From assembly GCA_949289045.1 (NCBI GenBank), contig CASEMN010000002.1, positions 248,001 through 312,000 of the forward strand: a stretch of DNA of 64,000 nt, written 5' to 3'. The first letter of the stretch is position 1; each line of letters opens with the position of its first letter. A program made the translations under genes and the position numbers. This stretch comes from an uncultured Oscillospiraceae bacterium (lineage in GTDB: Bacteria > Bacillota > Clostridia > Oscillospirales > Acutalibacteraceae). Below the pieces are notes generated by a model. That model made no database searches. It worked only from the letters and a program-made list of their open reading frames with translations, and was not told the origin of the DNA. Of the stretch, positions 37,027 through 45,693 are shown one piece after another.

Positions 37027-37372
37027 TTTACAGGGCTTGTTGCCTGGTTGGTTGTCGGCTGGTTGCTGACTTTGTTGCTGTAAAAACGGGGGTGTGGACA
37101 CGATAAATGCCCATTAAACGAGACTTTTGGGTGGGTATCTGTTTTATGACAACGAAAGCAACGAGATTTCACAAGAAAATTTGAAAAGTAAGAAACGATG
37201 GCCAGACGATAGGTTACAGGTTTTTCGGAGTCCGTTGCCGGACTTTGTTGCCGATGCCCTTTGTCTGGCCTTTCTGATTTGCGGAGGTACTGAATATTTA
37301 GTAGGGATATTTTGGCAGAACTTTTCATAGAGATGGAAAAGAAAACAGGCAGAGAGGAGGCGGCGTTTCACC
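37027..37372. other. Noncoding gap with a GTTG-rich tract
   Basis: About 346 bases without a convincing gene. At 37038-37081 the plus strand is a run of GTTG/GGTTG repeats, followed by a mixed region. Such runs can be replication iterons or protein-binding sites, and this follows the replication-protein gene, but no defined iteron is evident. Confidence 0.4.
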
Positions 37373-37543
37373 ATGAAAAAGCGAAAACTGAATTATCGTT
37401 TCCATGACCCAAACACAGCAGAAATAGCCGCCAATTATCTGCTGAAAGTATTGATCGAAGCTAACACATCAAAAGTGGAACAGGCCATCCAGCAAAGCGC
37501 CGACAGACAGATTGAGGAAGAGCAGCGAGAGCACCTTGTGTGA
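37373..37543 (+). CDS. Small element protein, 56 residues
   Basis: Starts MKKRKLNYRFHDPNTAEIAANYL; basic N-terminus, acidic C-terminus, probably all helix. Small proteins of this kind precede serine recombinase genes in related clostridial elements and may be accessory. GGAGG is 12 bases before the ATG, rather far. The stop codon lies within the stem of the following terminator. Confidence 0.6.
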   Translation: MKKRKLNYRFHDPNTAEIAANYLLKVLIEANTSKVEQAIQQSADRQIEEEQREHLV

Positions 37544-37563
37544 AGCACACAGGGTGCTTTTCC
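37530..37563 (+). terminator. Terminator before the recombinase gene
   Basis: AGCACCTTGTGTG pairs with CACACAGGGTGCT (13 bp, one G-U) across a three-base loop, followed by TTTTCCC. Confidence 0.75.
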
Positions 37564-37566
37564 CTG

Positions 37567-37594
37567 TTTACATTTGTACTTTCTGTGATATAAT
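37567..37594 (+). promoter_or_regulatory. Promoter of the serine recombinase
   Basis: TTTACA, 16 bases, TATAAT, about 43 bases before the start codon. It looks like a vegetative (sigma-A) promoter, not a sigma-E one. Confidence 0.6.
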
Positions 37595-37637
37595 AAAGAT
37601 GTAACAGAACGATATGGATATAACCGGGAGGTCTGCC

Positions 37638-39194
37638 ATGAACATCGCTGCTTACTGCCGTGTTTCCACCGACAAGGAAGATCAGCTTAATAGTCTAGAG
37701 GCACAGAAAGCCTTTTTTGCGGAATATACACAGCGTACCGGAGATAACCTTGTGCGCCTGTATGCCGACGAGGGCATTTCCGGTACCAAAATCAAAAACC
37801 GCAAGGAATTTCTGCGAATGATGGCAGACGCAGAGCACGGCCTGTTTGACATGGTGGTGGTCAAGGACATTTCTCGTTTTGCCCGGAACACGGTTGATCT
37901 TTTGCAGAATGTCCGCAAACTCAAGGCGTTGGGAATCGAAACGCAGTTCCTGACTGCTAACATGACCAGCATGGGCAACAGCGAGTTTGTCCTGACCATC
38001 TTCGGTGCGTTGGCACAGGAGGAAAGCGCCAACACCTCCAAGCGAGTGAAGTTCGGCAAGAAAATGAACGCAGAAAAGGGTCGTGTTCCCAACATCGTCT
38101 ATGGGTATGACAAGACGATTGGCGACTACTTCAACCTGACCATCAACGAGGAAGAAGCCGCTGTTATCCGCCAGATTTATGAGTGGTATATTAAGGACGG
38201 TTACGGCGCAGCAAAAATCTCCAATTTTCTCAACGAGCGGGGACTTAAAACCAAGCGGAACTGCCGGTGGAGCCAGAACGGTGTCTGCCGTATCCTCACC
38301 AACGAACTCTATACCGGAAAAATCATCAACGGCAAACAGGAAGTCACCGATTTTCTCACCGGCCAGCGAGCCGACAAGGATGAAACAGACTGGATGGTGG
38401 TGGAGCGGCCAGATCTTCGCATCATCGACCCGGAAACCTTTGAGCAGGCACAGCAGATCATGCAGTCCCGTGGACAGGCTTTCAAGGTGGACAAGGAGCG
38501 GCAAAGCAACAAATACCTGTTCTCCACTCTCATTAAGTGCAAAGAGTGCGGCTGGTCCTTCCGGCGTACTGTCCGCACCTATAAGAACACCTATGTGCGC
38601 TGGGTCTGCTCCGGTCACAATGGGCGTGGTGCCGACAACTGCCCTAATGCAGCGACGGTGGACGAGGATGAACTGATCGAGGTTTTGCAGGAATACTTCG
38701 CTGGGGTGCTCAAAGCAAAGAAAAATGTCATCCGCTATGTCACCCATGAGTTCCAGCGGGTATATAAGGCGAAAGATGAAAACCTGAACTACGAAAAGGA
38801 GCTGACCGCCCAGCTTGCCAAACTCCAAAAGACCCGGCAGAAATATATGGATATGTACGCCGATGACCTCATTAGCCGAGAGGAATTGAACGACAAGATC
38901 GGAGGGATGCGCAAAGAGATTGAGCGTCTGGAGAATGAGCTGAAGATGGTATCCTATCACCTCACCAAGGGCGAACAGCTGGAAACCATCCTGCATCAGA
39001 CCTTTAAGGAGATCGAGGACATTGCCGATGTACGGCAGATGACCAATACCCAGCTGAAGCGGATCATCCAGAAGATCGAGGTGGACAAGGACGGAAATGT
39101 GGACATTTATCTGCGTCTGTTCGGTGATTTGGGCTTGGACGAAACCGTTCTAATTCGTCACGACGAAACATATGGATGTGTCAAAACGACTTAA
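37638..39194 (+). CDS. Large serine recombinase (element integrase/excisionase)
   Basis: A 518-residue recombinase. The N-terminal resolvase domain has AAYCRVSTD with nucleophile S10; DKEDQLNSLEAQ and the helix-E region follow. Then come the recombinase domain (GAAKISNFLNERGLKTK), a zinc ribbon (KCKECGW ... NCPNA) and a coiled coil. It is the likely enzyme for integration and excision of the element. GGGAGG precedes the ATG at 37638. The last five codons (CVKTT) are specified across the junction by spoIIID DNA; in the excised circle the tail would instead read CDKIERFVWVID. It overlaps the spoIIID 3' part by 14 bases. Confidence 0.93.
   Translation: MNIAAYCRVSTDKEDQLNSLEAQKAFFAEYTQRTGDNLVRLYADEGISGTKIKNRKEFLRMMADAEHGLFDMVVVKDISRFARNTVDLLQNVRKLKALGIETQFLTANMTSMGNSEFVLTIFGALAQEESANTSKRVKFGKKMNAEKGRVPNIVYGYDKTIGDYFNLTINEEEAAVIRQIYEWYIKDGYGAAKISNFLNERGLKTKRNCRWSQNGVCRILTNELYTGKIINGKQEVTDFLTGQRADKDETDWMVVERPDLRIIDPETFEQAQQIMQSRGQAFKVDKERQSNKYLFSTLIKCKECGWSFRRTVRTYKNTYVRWVCSGHNGRGADNCPNAATVDEDELIEVLQEYFAGVLKAKKNVIRYVTHEFQRVYKAKDENLNYEKELTAQLAKLQKTRQKYMDMYADDLISREELNDKIGGMRKEIERLENELKMVSYHLTKGEQLETILHQTFKEIEDIADVRQMTNTQLKRIIQKIEVDKDGNVDIYLRLFGDLGLDETVLIRHDETYGCVKTT
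39175..39180. other. attR core of the element (GATGTG)
   Basis: Right junction, matching the left one at 25920. Flanks are also alike at both ends: ACATA seven bases before and AAAA two bases after, so attP and attB would share the pattern ACATAnnGATGTGnnAAAA. Confidence 0.8.
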
Positions 39195-39318
39195 AAGAAT
39201 AAATCCGGCTTTATACGGAAAAGTTAAAAAGGTTCTCGAAGTAAACAAAGCACAGCGGCACATCAGAGGCGGTTTGGCTACTAAGGAAAAATACGCTCAT
39301 ATGCATAGAGATTTCTGA
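39181..39318 (+). pseudogene. spoIIID: spoIIID, 3' part (interrupted by the mobile element)
   Basis: Codons 42-86 of SpoIIID: SKRLKRINPALYGKVKKVL, then RHIRGGLATKEKY, the diagnostic C-terminal RH-(L/I)-RGG-x-ATK motif of the family. No start codon in this position can make a useful protein. It is in frame with the 5' part once the element between the GATGTG copies is removed. Followed by proC in the same direction. Confidence 0.92.
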
Positions 39319-39325
39319 TTTCCAC

Positions 39326-39354
39326 TTGAAATATGACGTTAAATGAACTAAGAT
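39326..39354 (+). promoter_or_regulatory. Candidate proC promoter
   Basis: TTGAAA, 17 bases, TAAGAT, just after the spoIIID stop codon. Confidence 0.5.
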
Positions 39355-39386
39355 ACTTTTATTATGAAAGTTAAGGAGTTTTTAAA

Positions 39387-40190
39387 ATGGTTAAAACTAT
39401 CGGTTTCATAGGCGCCGGAAATATGGCAAGCGCCATAATAAAAGGAATGGTTCGTGCAGATTTTATGAGTGGAGAAAACATTTTTGTTTTCGATATCAGC
39501 ACAGAAAAAGCAGAAGCCCTTAAAAAGGAATGCGGAGTATCCGTTGCGGAAAATGCACATGAAATTGCAAAAAAATGTGACTGCGTATTGCTCGCCGTAA
39601 AGCCCATTGCCTTTCCGTCACTTTTAGCGGAAATTAAGGATGATCTCAAAGAAAACAATCCTCTTATTATCTCAATAGCTGCCGGAAAAACTACGGAATA
39701 TATAGGTTCCCTTTTAGGATATGATGCAACTATTGCAAGAGTAATGCCAAACATTAACGCCAAAGCTGGAGCCGCAATGTGCGCTTATTGCAGTTCAAAG
39801 CCCCTTACTGAGGATTATGCAGCATTTATCGAGGGGCTCTTTACATCAGTAGGAAGAATTATTCCCATTGGGGAAGATATGTTCCCGCTTTTTTCCGTTA
39901 TTGCCGGCTGCTCACCTGCATACGCATATATGTTTATAGACGCCTTAGCAAGAGCCGCAGTAAAACACGGCATGAACAAAAAAGTCGCTTTGGAAATTTC
40001 AGCTCAGGCAGTTTTAGGCAGCGCAAAGCTTATTCTTGAAAGCGGCGAACATCCCTGGGAACTTATTGACCAGGTTTGCTCTCCCGGAGGCACTACTATT
40101 GAGGGACTTGCAGCGCTTCAGGACTGCGGTCTTGATTCAGCAGTACGCAAAGCGGTAGACGCCGCAATAGAAAAAGACTCAAAAATTTAA
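39387..40190 (+). CDS. proC: Pyrroline-5-carboxylate reductase
   Basis: A 267-residue cytoplasmic enzyme that reduces 1-pyrroline-5-carboxylate to proline with NAD(P)H. The Rossmann loop IGFIGAGNMASAIIKG is at the N-terminus; the family signatures ARVMPNINAKAG and, near the C-terminus, QVCSPGGTTIEGLAAL are intact. AAGGAG precedes the ATG. Its own terminator follows. Confidence 0.95.
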   Translation: MVKTIGFIGAGNMASAIIKGMVRADFMSGENIFVFDISTEKAEALKKECGVSVAENAHEIAKKCDCVLLAVKPIAFPSLLAEIKDDLKENNPLIISIAAGKTTEYIGSLLGYDATIARVMPNINAKAGAAMCAYCSSKPLTEDYAAFIEGLFTSVGRIIPIGEDMFPLFSVIAGCSPAYAYMFIDALARAAVKHGMNKKVALEISAQAVLGSAKLILESGEHPWELIDQVCSPGGTTIEGLAALQDCGLDSAVRKAVDAAIEKDSKI

Positions 40191-40210
40191 AATAACTTAT
40201 AAAAAATACA

Positions 40211-40253
40211 AACGCTTTATCCGGGCTGATTAATACCGGATAAGGCGTTTTTC
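40211..40253 (+). terminator. Terminator of proC
   Basis: AACGCTTTATCCGG pairs with CCGGATAAGGCGTT (one G-U), followed by TTTTTC. Confidence 0.8.
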
Positions 40254-40275
40254 TTTGCTTTTATAAACATAGCAA

Positions 40276-40301
40276 AAGCGGCGGATTTTACACCGCCGCT
40301 T
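40276..40301 (-). terminator. Terminator of the PrsA-like gene
   Basis: AAGCGGCGG and CCGCCGCTT form a nine-bp stem; TTTTG follows on the minus strand. Confidence 0.7.
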
Positions 40302-40324
40302 AATTTTAAATTAATGTTTCTGAA

Positions 40325-41947
40325 TTAAAGAGCAGGCTTAGAAATCTTTTTAACAAGTCTTGCAACCTTGTTTTCCTTAATTTCTACCTTGTTTGCATCC
40401 TGACCTTTGAGCTCTTCATAGTAATCATTAAACTTCTCTGAAGCAAGAGTTGATTTAATGTTTGTCTTCCAAAGAGGCTCGTCGTTCTTTTCTACAAAGT
40501 ACATTATATGAGCGCCGTACTCAGTCTGAATAACTCCGGAGTCACCGGGCTTTCTTGACTCATCAAAGCACCAGTTCTCGAAAGCATCAACAGTCTGTCC
40601 TTTGGAGATGTTTTCAATAAGTCCGCCGTTAGAAGCAGATGAATCATCTGAATCGGTCTTTGCAAGTTCGCTGAAAGCTGCTTCAGTTGCATCGCCATTC
40701 TTCCAAGTCTCATAAAGTTCCTGAGCCTTTGCATTTATCTCTGCCTTCTCTTCATCTGTTGCGCCGTCTTCATACTGTAAAAGAATGTGGCGAACATCTA
40801 CTGTTGCAGAGTCATCTCTGTAACGTGCACTGTTAAGAAGTACAACATAAGCAGCGGTATCAGTTGTTATAACGGTCTTCTCACCGTCTTTGCGATCCTC
40901 GCTGAAAGCCCATTCGGTAACTTCTTCACAAGATGTGCTTGTGAGGTTTTCCTGAGAAATGAAATCAAAAACAGTAGCAGAAGCTTCTGCATATGTCTCT
41001 TTATCATCTTCAGATGCATATTCCTGAGCATACTTTACAAAACTGTCGTTATCTGTGACTTTAGCAAGCATCTCCTCTGCCTTTGCTTTTGCATCGTCAG
41101 CAGTTACAGGTGTTTCAGCATCCTCGTCAATAGCAATGGGGAATACAGCTATATCAACAAGATCGTAACTGTCTTTATTCTCCTCATAATACGTATTGAT
41201 TTCATCATCGGTAAGAGCGTTTGAGAATTCCTCAGACTTAGCTTCAGATACCTTCTGAGCGAGAGCCTCCTGTTCAGCAAGCTCTCTGAAGAATTTCTCA
41301 TTAACACCAGCACCGTAATTGTTGCGGAAATATACGTTAAGAGATACTCCCTGGCCATTCTCTTCATCGGCTACGCTTGCACGAAGCTCTTCGATATCGT
41401 CGTCAATTGCCTTGAGATCCTCTTCGTCAAGAGAGATACCGAGTGATTCAGCCTGTGCACATAAAGTTTTGATCTGAGTGATGTTTTCCTCAGTAGTTTT
41501 GCGGAAATAATCAGCCCAAGTGGGATTGCTTCCGTCTTCATTAGCTTCCATATCTGAGCCTGTGTACTCCTGCTCATCAGGTGTTTTTGTATAGTCAAAA
41601 CCAAGATTAAAGCCATACTGAGACTGGATATAATAAGACTGCTGATAGGTAGACAGATAAGTCTGACGATAATAGTATGTATACTCAGCAGCCGAAACTT
41701 TTTCTGTTCCTACAGTCATAACAGTGTTAAGTCTCTGGGGAATACCTAAAAAGTTTACAAGCCATGCCACAAGTACAACAGCAAGAACAGCTACAACGCC
41801 GATTGCTATTTTCTTATCTGTTTTGTCTGAAGCGGCATTTACACCCACCGAAATGGAACCGCTTTTTTTGCCTTTAGAAGCCTTGGCAATTCTTGCTTTA
41901 CGCTCTTCGCGGTAAAGTTCTGCCTTAGACTTTTGTTCCTTTGCCAT
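40325..41947 (-). CDS. PrsA/SurA-like peptidyl-prolyl isomerase, membrane-anchored
   Basis: A 540-residue foldase. A Lys/Arg-rich cytoplasmic N-terminus (1-45) leads into one transmembrane helix (about 48-68), then a long acidic extracytoplasmic helical region and a parvulin PpiC domain (about 375-500) starting VDVRHILLQYEDG and ending with GVIQTEYGAHIMYFVEK. There is no lipobox, so it is anchored by its helix instead of lipid. It would help exported proteins fold. Single gene. Confidence 0.85.
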   Translation of the reverse strand: MAKEQKSKAELYREERKARIAKASKGKKSGSISVGVNAASDKTDKKIAIGVVAVLAVVLVAWLVNFLGIPQRLNTVMTVGTEKVSAAEYTYYYRQTYLSTYQQSYYIQSQYGFNLGFDYTKTPDEQEYTGSDMEANEDGSNPTWADYFRKTTEENITQIKTLCAQAESLGISLDEEDLKAIDDDIEELRASVADEENGQGVSLNVYFRNNYGAGVNEKFFRELAEQEALAQKVSEAKSEEFSNALTDDEINTYYEENKDSYDLVDIAVFPIAIDEDAETPVTADDAKAKAEEMLAKVTDNDSFVKYAQEYASEDDKETYAEASATVFDFISQENLTSTSCEEVTEWAFSEDRKDGEKTVITTDTAAYVVLLNSARYRDDSATVDVRHILLQYEDGATDEEKAEINAKAQELYETWKNGDATEAAFSELAKTDSDDSSASNGGLIENISKGQTVDAFENWCFDESRKPGDSGVIQTEYGAHIMYFVEKNDEPLWKTNIKSTLASEKFNDYYEELKGQDANKVEIKENKVARLVKKISKPAL

Positions 41948-42497
41948 TGGTTTACATCATCCTTTTCAAAATAGTTGAGGCATAAGCCTCTTCTTTTTGG
42001 CTTTCATGCTGCCCGCGAAGGGCAACGGATAGTAATATTTTATACTAACATGAGGGATTATTCAAGATTATTTTTTGCGATAACTCATAAAAAAGCGTCT
42101 AATATATTTATTTTACATATTATTCACAAATCTTTTTTCCAAATATTTACGCTTTCTGCCTTAACCTGCCCTGCAACAGCGGAAACAGCGGCTATAGGTC
42201 TATTGTTTATGTGCCTATAAAAAGCTTCCGGCATTAATAATCCTATAATAGAGACAATAAATTTTGCTTTTGCTCATGCCATACTTTAAAACCTCACTTT
42301 CCTATAAGGCACATATTTCTTTTTCGCATATACGATCAATACTAATTAATTTCTCTTTCCCCATGTAATATGTCCCTTTCAAATCTTTCGTATAGCGGTT
42401 AGCAGCAGATAAATTTCAAGGAAATTCATCTGTAAAGGATTATAACTTTCCTCTGTAAAATCTAATATTAACTCATTTGCCTTAAATTTACCTTAAA
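41948..42497. other. Intergenic region with the foldase promoter
   Basis: 550 bases. The minus strand holds TTGAAT, 17 bases, TAAAAT at 42037-42065 and a GCCC...GGGC hairpin at about 42010-42023 in the foldase leader. From about 42070 to 42497 no gene, terminator or repeat is convincing. Confidence 0.55.
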
Positions 42498-43598
42498 TTA
42501 AACAGTATGTGCATTAATTGTAAACGGAAAATCCTTTACAATCTTTTCTTTAAGTTCATTCTTTCTTACATCCTCAAAAGGATAAAAAATAACAACGTCC
42601 CAATGAGAAAAACCAATGTAGAACTCATAATTGTCAAGAATTTCACCGCAGGATATTTTTGAAGTATCAATAGAAACACAAAATCTCATAAGAGATGTTC
42701 TGTCATCACCTGACATCTTGAAACGTATTATCTCTTCAAAATGCTCCGGTACTGTTCTTTTCGGAAAGGAACAATCCGTGTCAAAATCACCTATTAAAAG
42801 CCAGTTAGTTACACGTTTTTCCTGTAAAATTTCAATTACCTTTGGCTCGGAGAAAATAGCTTTTCCTGTCTGCGTAAATGGATTCACCTTTCCTTTAAGT
42901 TGTTTATAAGAAACAGTAAAAATTTGCGATACTTCGGGAAGCCCGAGAGCTTTTATTAAAAGCCTCGCCCACTGCAAATGGCCGTATCTGTTGGGATGAA
43001 TCGGATCATTCATCATGCCTCTGACATCTTTTTTATGACTTTTCCAATATTCATCTAAATCCACAAGAAGAACTTCCTGCTCATTAGCCACATTACGTAT
43101 TATTTCATTGTACCGGTCTGTGTCTTTTCTCCTTGCGCTTAGCTGCGGAGTTTGCAAAACCGGCAAGGCTCCCTGCTCTCTCATAACTTTTATAAAGTGC
43201 AAAAGATTATTTTTAAATATTTTCGCAGTAACCTCATCTCTTACTGAATCATTCATACCAAAGCATATAAATACAATATCTGCCTTTGGAGCTAACAGCC
43301 AGTCTTTTTCATTATCAAAGCACTCTTCTGTGGTTGCCCCTGAAACGCCAGTATTAAACACCATATCTCTGCGTCTCAAAGGGTTAGCACCCAAATAAAA
43401 TTCAAATATCTCAGAAAATCTCGGATATTCCTTTGTATGTAAACATCCGTGAGTAATGCTGTCCCCTGCGAAAAGCCATCGCAGAGGTTTACCTGAATAA
43501 AATAATGTTTGAAGTTTTGAAAAATCAGAAAATTTTTGATTTCTCTTAAGCTATTTTGAAGCATCTACCGGATTGTTTTTTGGTGTTTTATTAAACAT
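42498..43598 (-). pseudogene. SGNH/GDSL hydrolase with an in-frame amber codon
   Basis: Starting at the ATG at 43598 (AAAGGA upstream) the frame reads MFNKTPKNNPVDASK, then TAG at 43551-43553, then continues without interruption to 42498, 366 codons in all. The segment after the stop, SGKPLRWLFAGDSITHG, holds the catalytic serine block; GVSGATTEE, FGMNDS and DPIHPNRYGH supply the other SGNH blocks. No ATG, GTG or TTG occurs in this frame between the TAG and the GDS motif, so ordinary reinitiation would lose the active site. It is either a recent nonsense mutation, a readthrough gene or a sequence error. Such enzymes deacylate sugars or lipids. Confidence 0.8.
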
Positions 43599-43769
43599 TT
43601 AGCGCAAATCCTTTCAAAAATGATAAAATCGCAAATTTCAATTATTAAAAGGCCTATATCAGGCCGTATTTTATTATGAAATATTCATAAAATCCTTGCG
43701 TAAAATTAAAGTTTCATGCATATTTTATACAGTAAAACTTACCATGTCAATATCAAACTTTATAGAAAA

Positions 43770-43795
43770 AGGCGCAGCCCTTTCGGACTGCGCCT
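43770..43795 (-). terminator. Terminator of the SPFH gene
   Basis: AGGCGCAG and CTGCGCCT pair on the minus strand, followed by TTTTTC. Confidence 0.85.
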
Positions 43796-43815
43796 GCAAA
43801 TTACTTTTTTGCAAA

Positions 43816-44739
43816 TTATTCTTTTATAAGTTCTTTTACGCTGGTTGCAAGACCTGCGAGAGAAGCAATATCTGACGGAATAATGATCTTTGTAGACTGC
43901 CCGTCCGCTGCTTTCTCAAAGGATTCAAGGCTTCTAAGAGCGATAACCTTATCTTCAGGCTTAGCTTCATTAAGAAGTTTAATACCTTCTGCCTGAGCTT
44001 TCTGAACAGCGATAATAGCCTGTGCCTCACCTTCCGCTTCACGGATTTTTGCTTCCTTGACAGCTTCAGCGTGAAGAATAGCTGCCTGCTTCTCACCTTC
44101 AGCGGCAAGAATCTGAGATTCTTTTTGTCCCTGTGCAACAAGGATTTTACTTTCTCTCTCACCCTCTGCACGAAGGATTGCCTCACGGCGCTGACGCTCA
44201 GCTTTCATCTGTTTCTCCATGGCATCCTGAATTTCAGGGGGAGGAAGAATGTTTTTAAGTTCAACACGGTTAACCTTAATTCCCCAAGGATCTGTTGCCT
44301 CGTCAAGAATTACTCTGATTTTGCTGTTGATTGTATCTCTTGAAGTAAGAGTATGGTCAAGCTCAAGCTCACCGATTATATTACGCAAAGTTGTTGCAGT
44401 AAGATTTTCGATTGCTGAAATGGGGCTTTCAACACCGTAAGCGTAGAGCTTAGGGTCAGTAATCTGGAAAAATACAACTGTATCTATCTGCATTGTTACG
44501 TTATCCTTTGTGATAACGGGCTGAGGAGCAAAATCCACAACCTGTTCTTTAAGGGAAACGATTTTTGCTACACGCTCAAGAAGCGGAATTTTTACATGCA
44601 TACCTGTCTGCCAGGTTGCCTGATACGCTCCGAGGCGCTCAACAACATATGCTCTTGACTGGGGAACGATTTTAATGTTTGCAACAATAAGAACTATTAA
44701 AAGCGCTAATACTATTACTACCGGAATCCACCACAACAT
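43816..44739 (-). CDS. SPFH/Band-7 (stomatin-like) membrane protein
   Basis: A 307-residue protein: N-terminal hydrophobic anchor (about 1-22), SPFH domain (VPQSRAYVVERLGAY, TMQIDTVVFFQITDP), then a long Glu/Ala/Lys-rich coiled coil (about 190-260) and a Gly/Ala tail. It belongs to the QmcA/HflC-like bacterial stomatins that form large membrane assemblies, often in ordered microdomains. It is transcribed after the NfeD gene, its usual partner. AGGAGGG precedes the ATG. Confidence 0.9.
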   Translation of the reverse strand: MLWWIPVVIVLALLIVLIVANIKIVPQSRAYVVERLGAYQATWQTGMHVKIPLLERVAKIVSLKEQVVDFAPQPVITKDNVTMQIDTVVFFQITDPKLYAYGVESPISAIENLTATTLRNIIGELELDHTLTSRDTINSKIRVILDEATDPWGIKVNRVELKNILPPPEIQDAMEKQMKAERQRREAILRAEGERESKILVAQGQKESQILAAEGEKQAAILHAEAVKEAKIREAEGEAQAIIAVQKAQAEGIKLLNEAKPEDKVIALRSLESFEKAADGQSTKIIIPSDIASLAGLATSVKELIKE

Positions 44740-44887
44740 AAATTTACCCTCCTGTAAATTACTTTTCGGATTTTCACTTTTGTTTTAACTTAAAGCGATA
44801 TGCATATCGACTTTTTGCAGAGAATATAGAACAGTAAAGATATATTTATATTTTCTATTTAGCTCTGCGTTTTATGCCCCCTGAAAA

Positions 44888-45346
44888 TCAGTTGTTTTCG
44901 CTGCCTGACGCCACAGCGGAAACGGCAGCCGGCTCAACTATCAGTTTAACTCCCTCTATTGAAAGAATTTTTACCTGCTCGCCTTTTGGAACAATCTGTC
45001 CTCCTGAAGAGCGTGCAGTCCAGACAGTGCCTTTTACATTAACCTGACCTTTACCGGCTATATTGTCAATTTCTTCAATGACCAACGCCGTTTGACCTAT
45101 ACATCTGTCTGCGTTGGTAGGCTGAATGTTCTTTGAGGTCAGCTTCTTCACAAGGGGTTTTGTGATTATCAGACAGATAATTGAGACTATGAAAAACACT
45201 GCTATCTGCCAGCCTGTTCCCGCTCCGCAAAGATTTGCTATTAAAGCGCCCAGAGCACCTACAGCAAACCAAGTGCTAACCAGCTGAACCGTTAAGCCCT
45301 CAACAACAATAAACACTACCATAAGAGCTATCCATAAGTAAACCAT
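44888..45346 (-). CDS. NfeD-family membrane protein
   Basis: A 152-residue protein with three or four transmembrane segments in the first 80 residues and a C-terminal OB-fold domain (about 95-145) ending KILSIEGVKLIVEPA. Short NfeD proteins partner with SPFH stomatins, as here, with the SPFH gene 148 bases downstream on the same strand. AAGGAGGTG precedes the ATG. Confidence 0.88.
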   Translation of the reverse strand: MVYLWIALMVVFIVVEGLTVQLVSTWFAVGALGALIANLCGAGTGWQIAVFFIVSIICLIITKPLVKKLTSKNIQPTNADRCIGQTALVIEEIDNIAGKGQVNVKGTVWTARSSGGQIVPKGEQVKILSIEGVKLIVEPAAVSAVASGSENN

Positions 45347-45693
45347 TTTGCCACCTCCTTTTTCAGATTGGCCTAATTATATCATTCTTTTATTTAAAAA
45401 TCAATAGAATTTTGTGCAATCTATGTTATATACAAAGCAAATATTCCTCATTTTTATAAAATCTGTATAAAAATTACACCTTACGTCGGCACTAATACCA
45501 ATTATCTGCGATTTTGCTTGATTTTGGCTGATTTCCGTCGATTTTTATTATATTATGCTTTTTTAAATCCGCCGCATTCATTCCCGCTGATTCTGTGTAG
45601 GCACTTCATTTTACAAATTTATTGGCAGTATTTACTTTAAAAATTCCTTTTTATATCTTCATACACATTAAACATCTTCTTTTGCAAAAAAAT
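45347..45693. other. Intergenic region with the NfeD promoter
   Basis: 347 bases. On the minus strand TTGATT, 17 bases, TATAAT with an extended TG (45376-45404) drives NfeD. The part from about 45480 to 45560 has short CGATTTT/TGATTT repeats of unknown meaning. No gene seen. Confidence 0.55.

Larger units (their letters stand above)
25926..39180 (+). mobile_element. 13.3-kb serine-recombinase mobilizable element inserted in spoIIID
   Basis: Bounded by GATGTG cores within the split spoIIID gene. Order of contents: TnpV, DUF6809, XRE regulator, methylase-nuclease/S/HEPN-like operon, a second XRE regulator, two small element proteins, MobV-like relaxase, VapE-like helicase/primase, a 56-residue protein, and a large serine recombinase at the right edge. 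There are no type IV secretion genes, so it is mobilizable rather than conjugative, like Tn4451. The right half (from about 32.1 kb) looks GC-richer than the host and left half, implying mosaic origin. The arrangement resembles skin-type sporulation intervening elements. Confidence 0.9.

Noticed and set aside
37695..38996. A 433-codon open frame antisense to the recombinase
   Set aside because: It has no ribosome site and mirrors the codon pattern of the recombinase gene; the protein matches nothing and the sense frame is certain.
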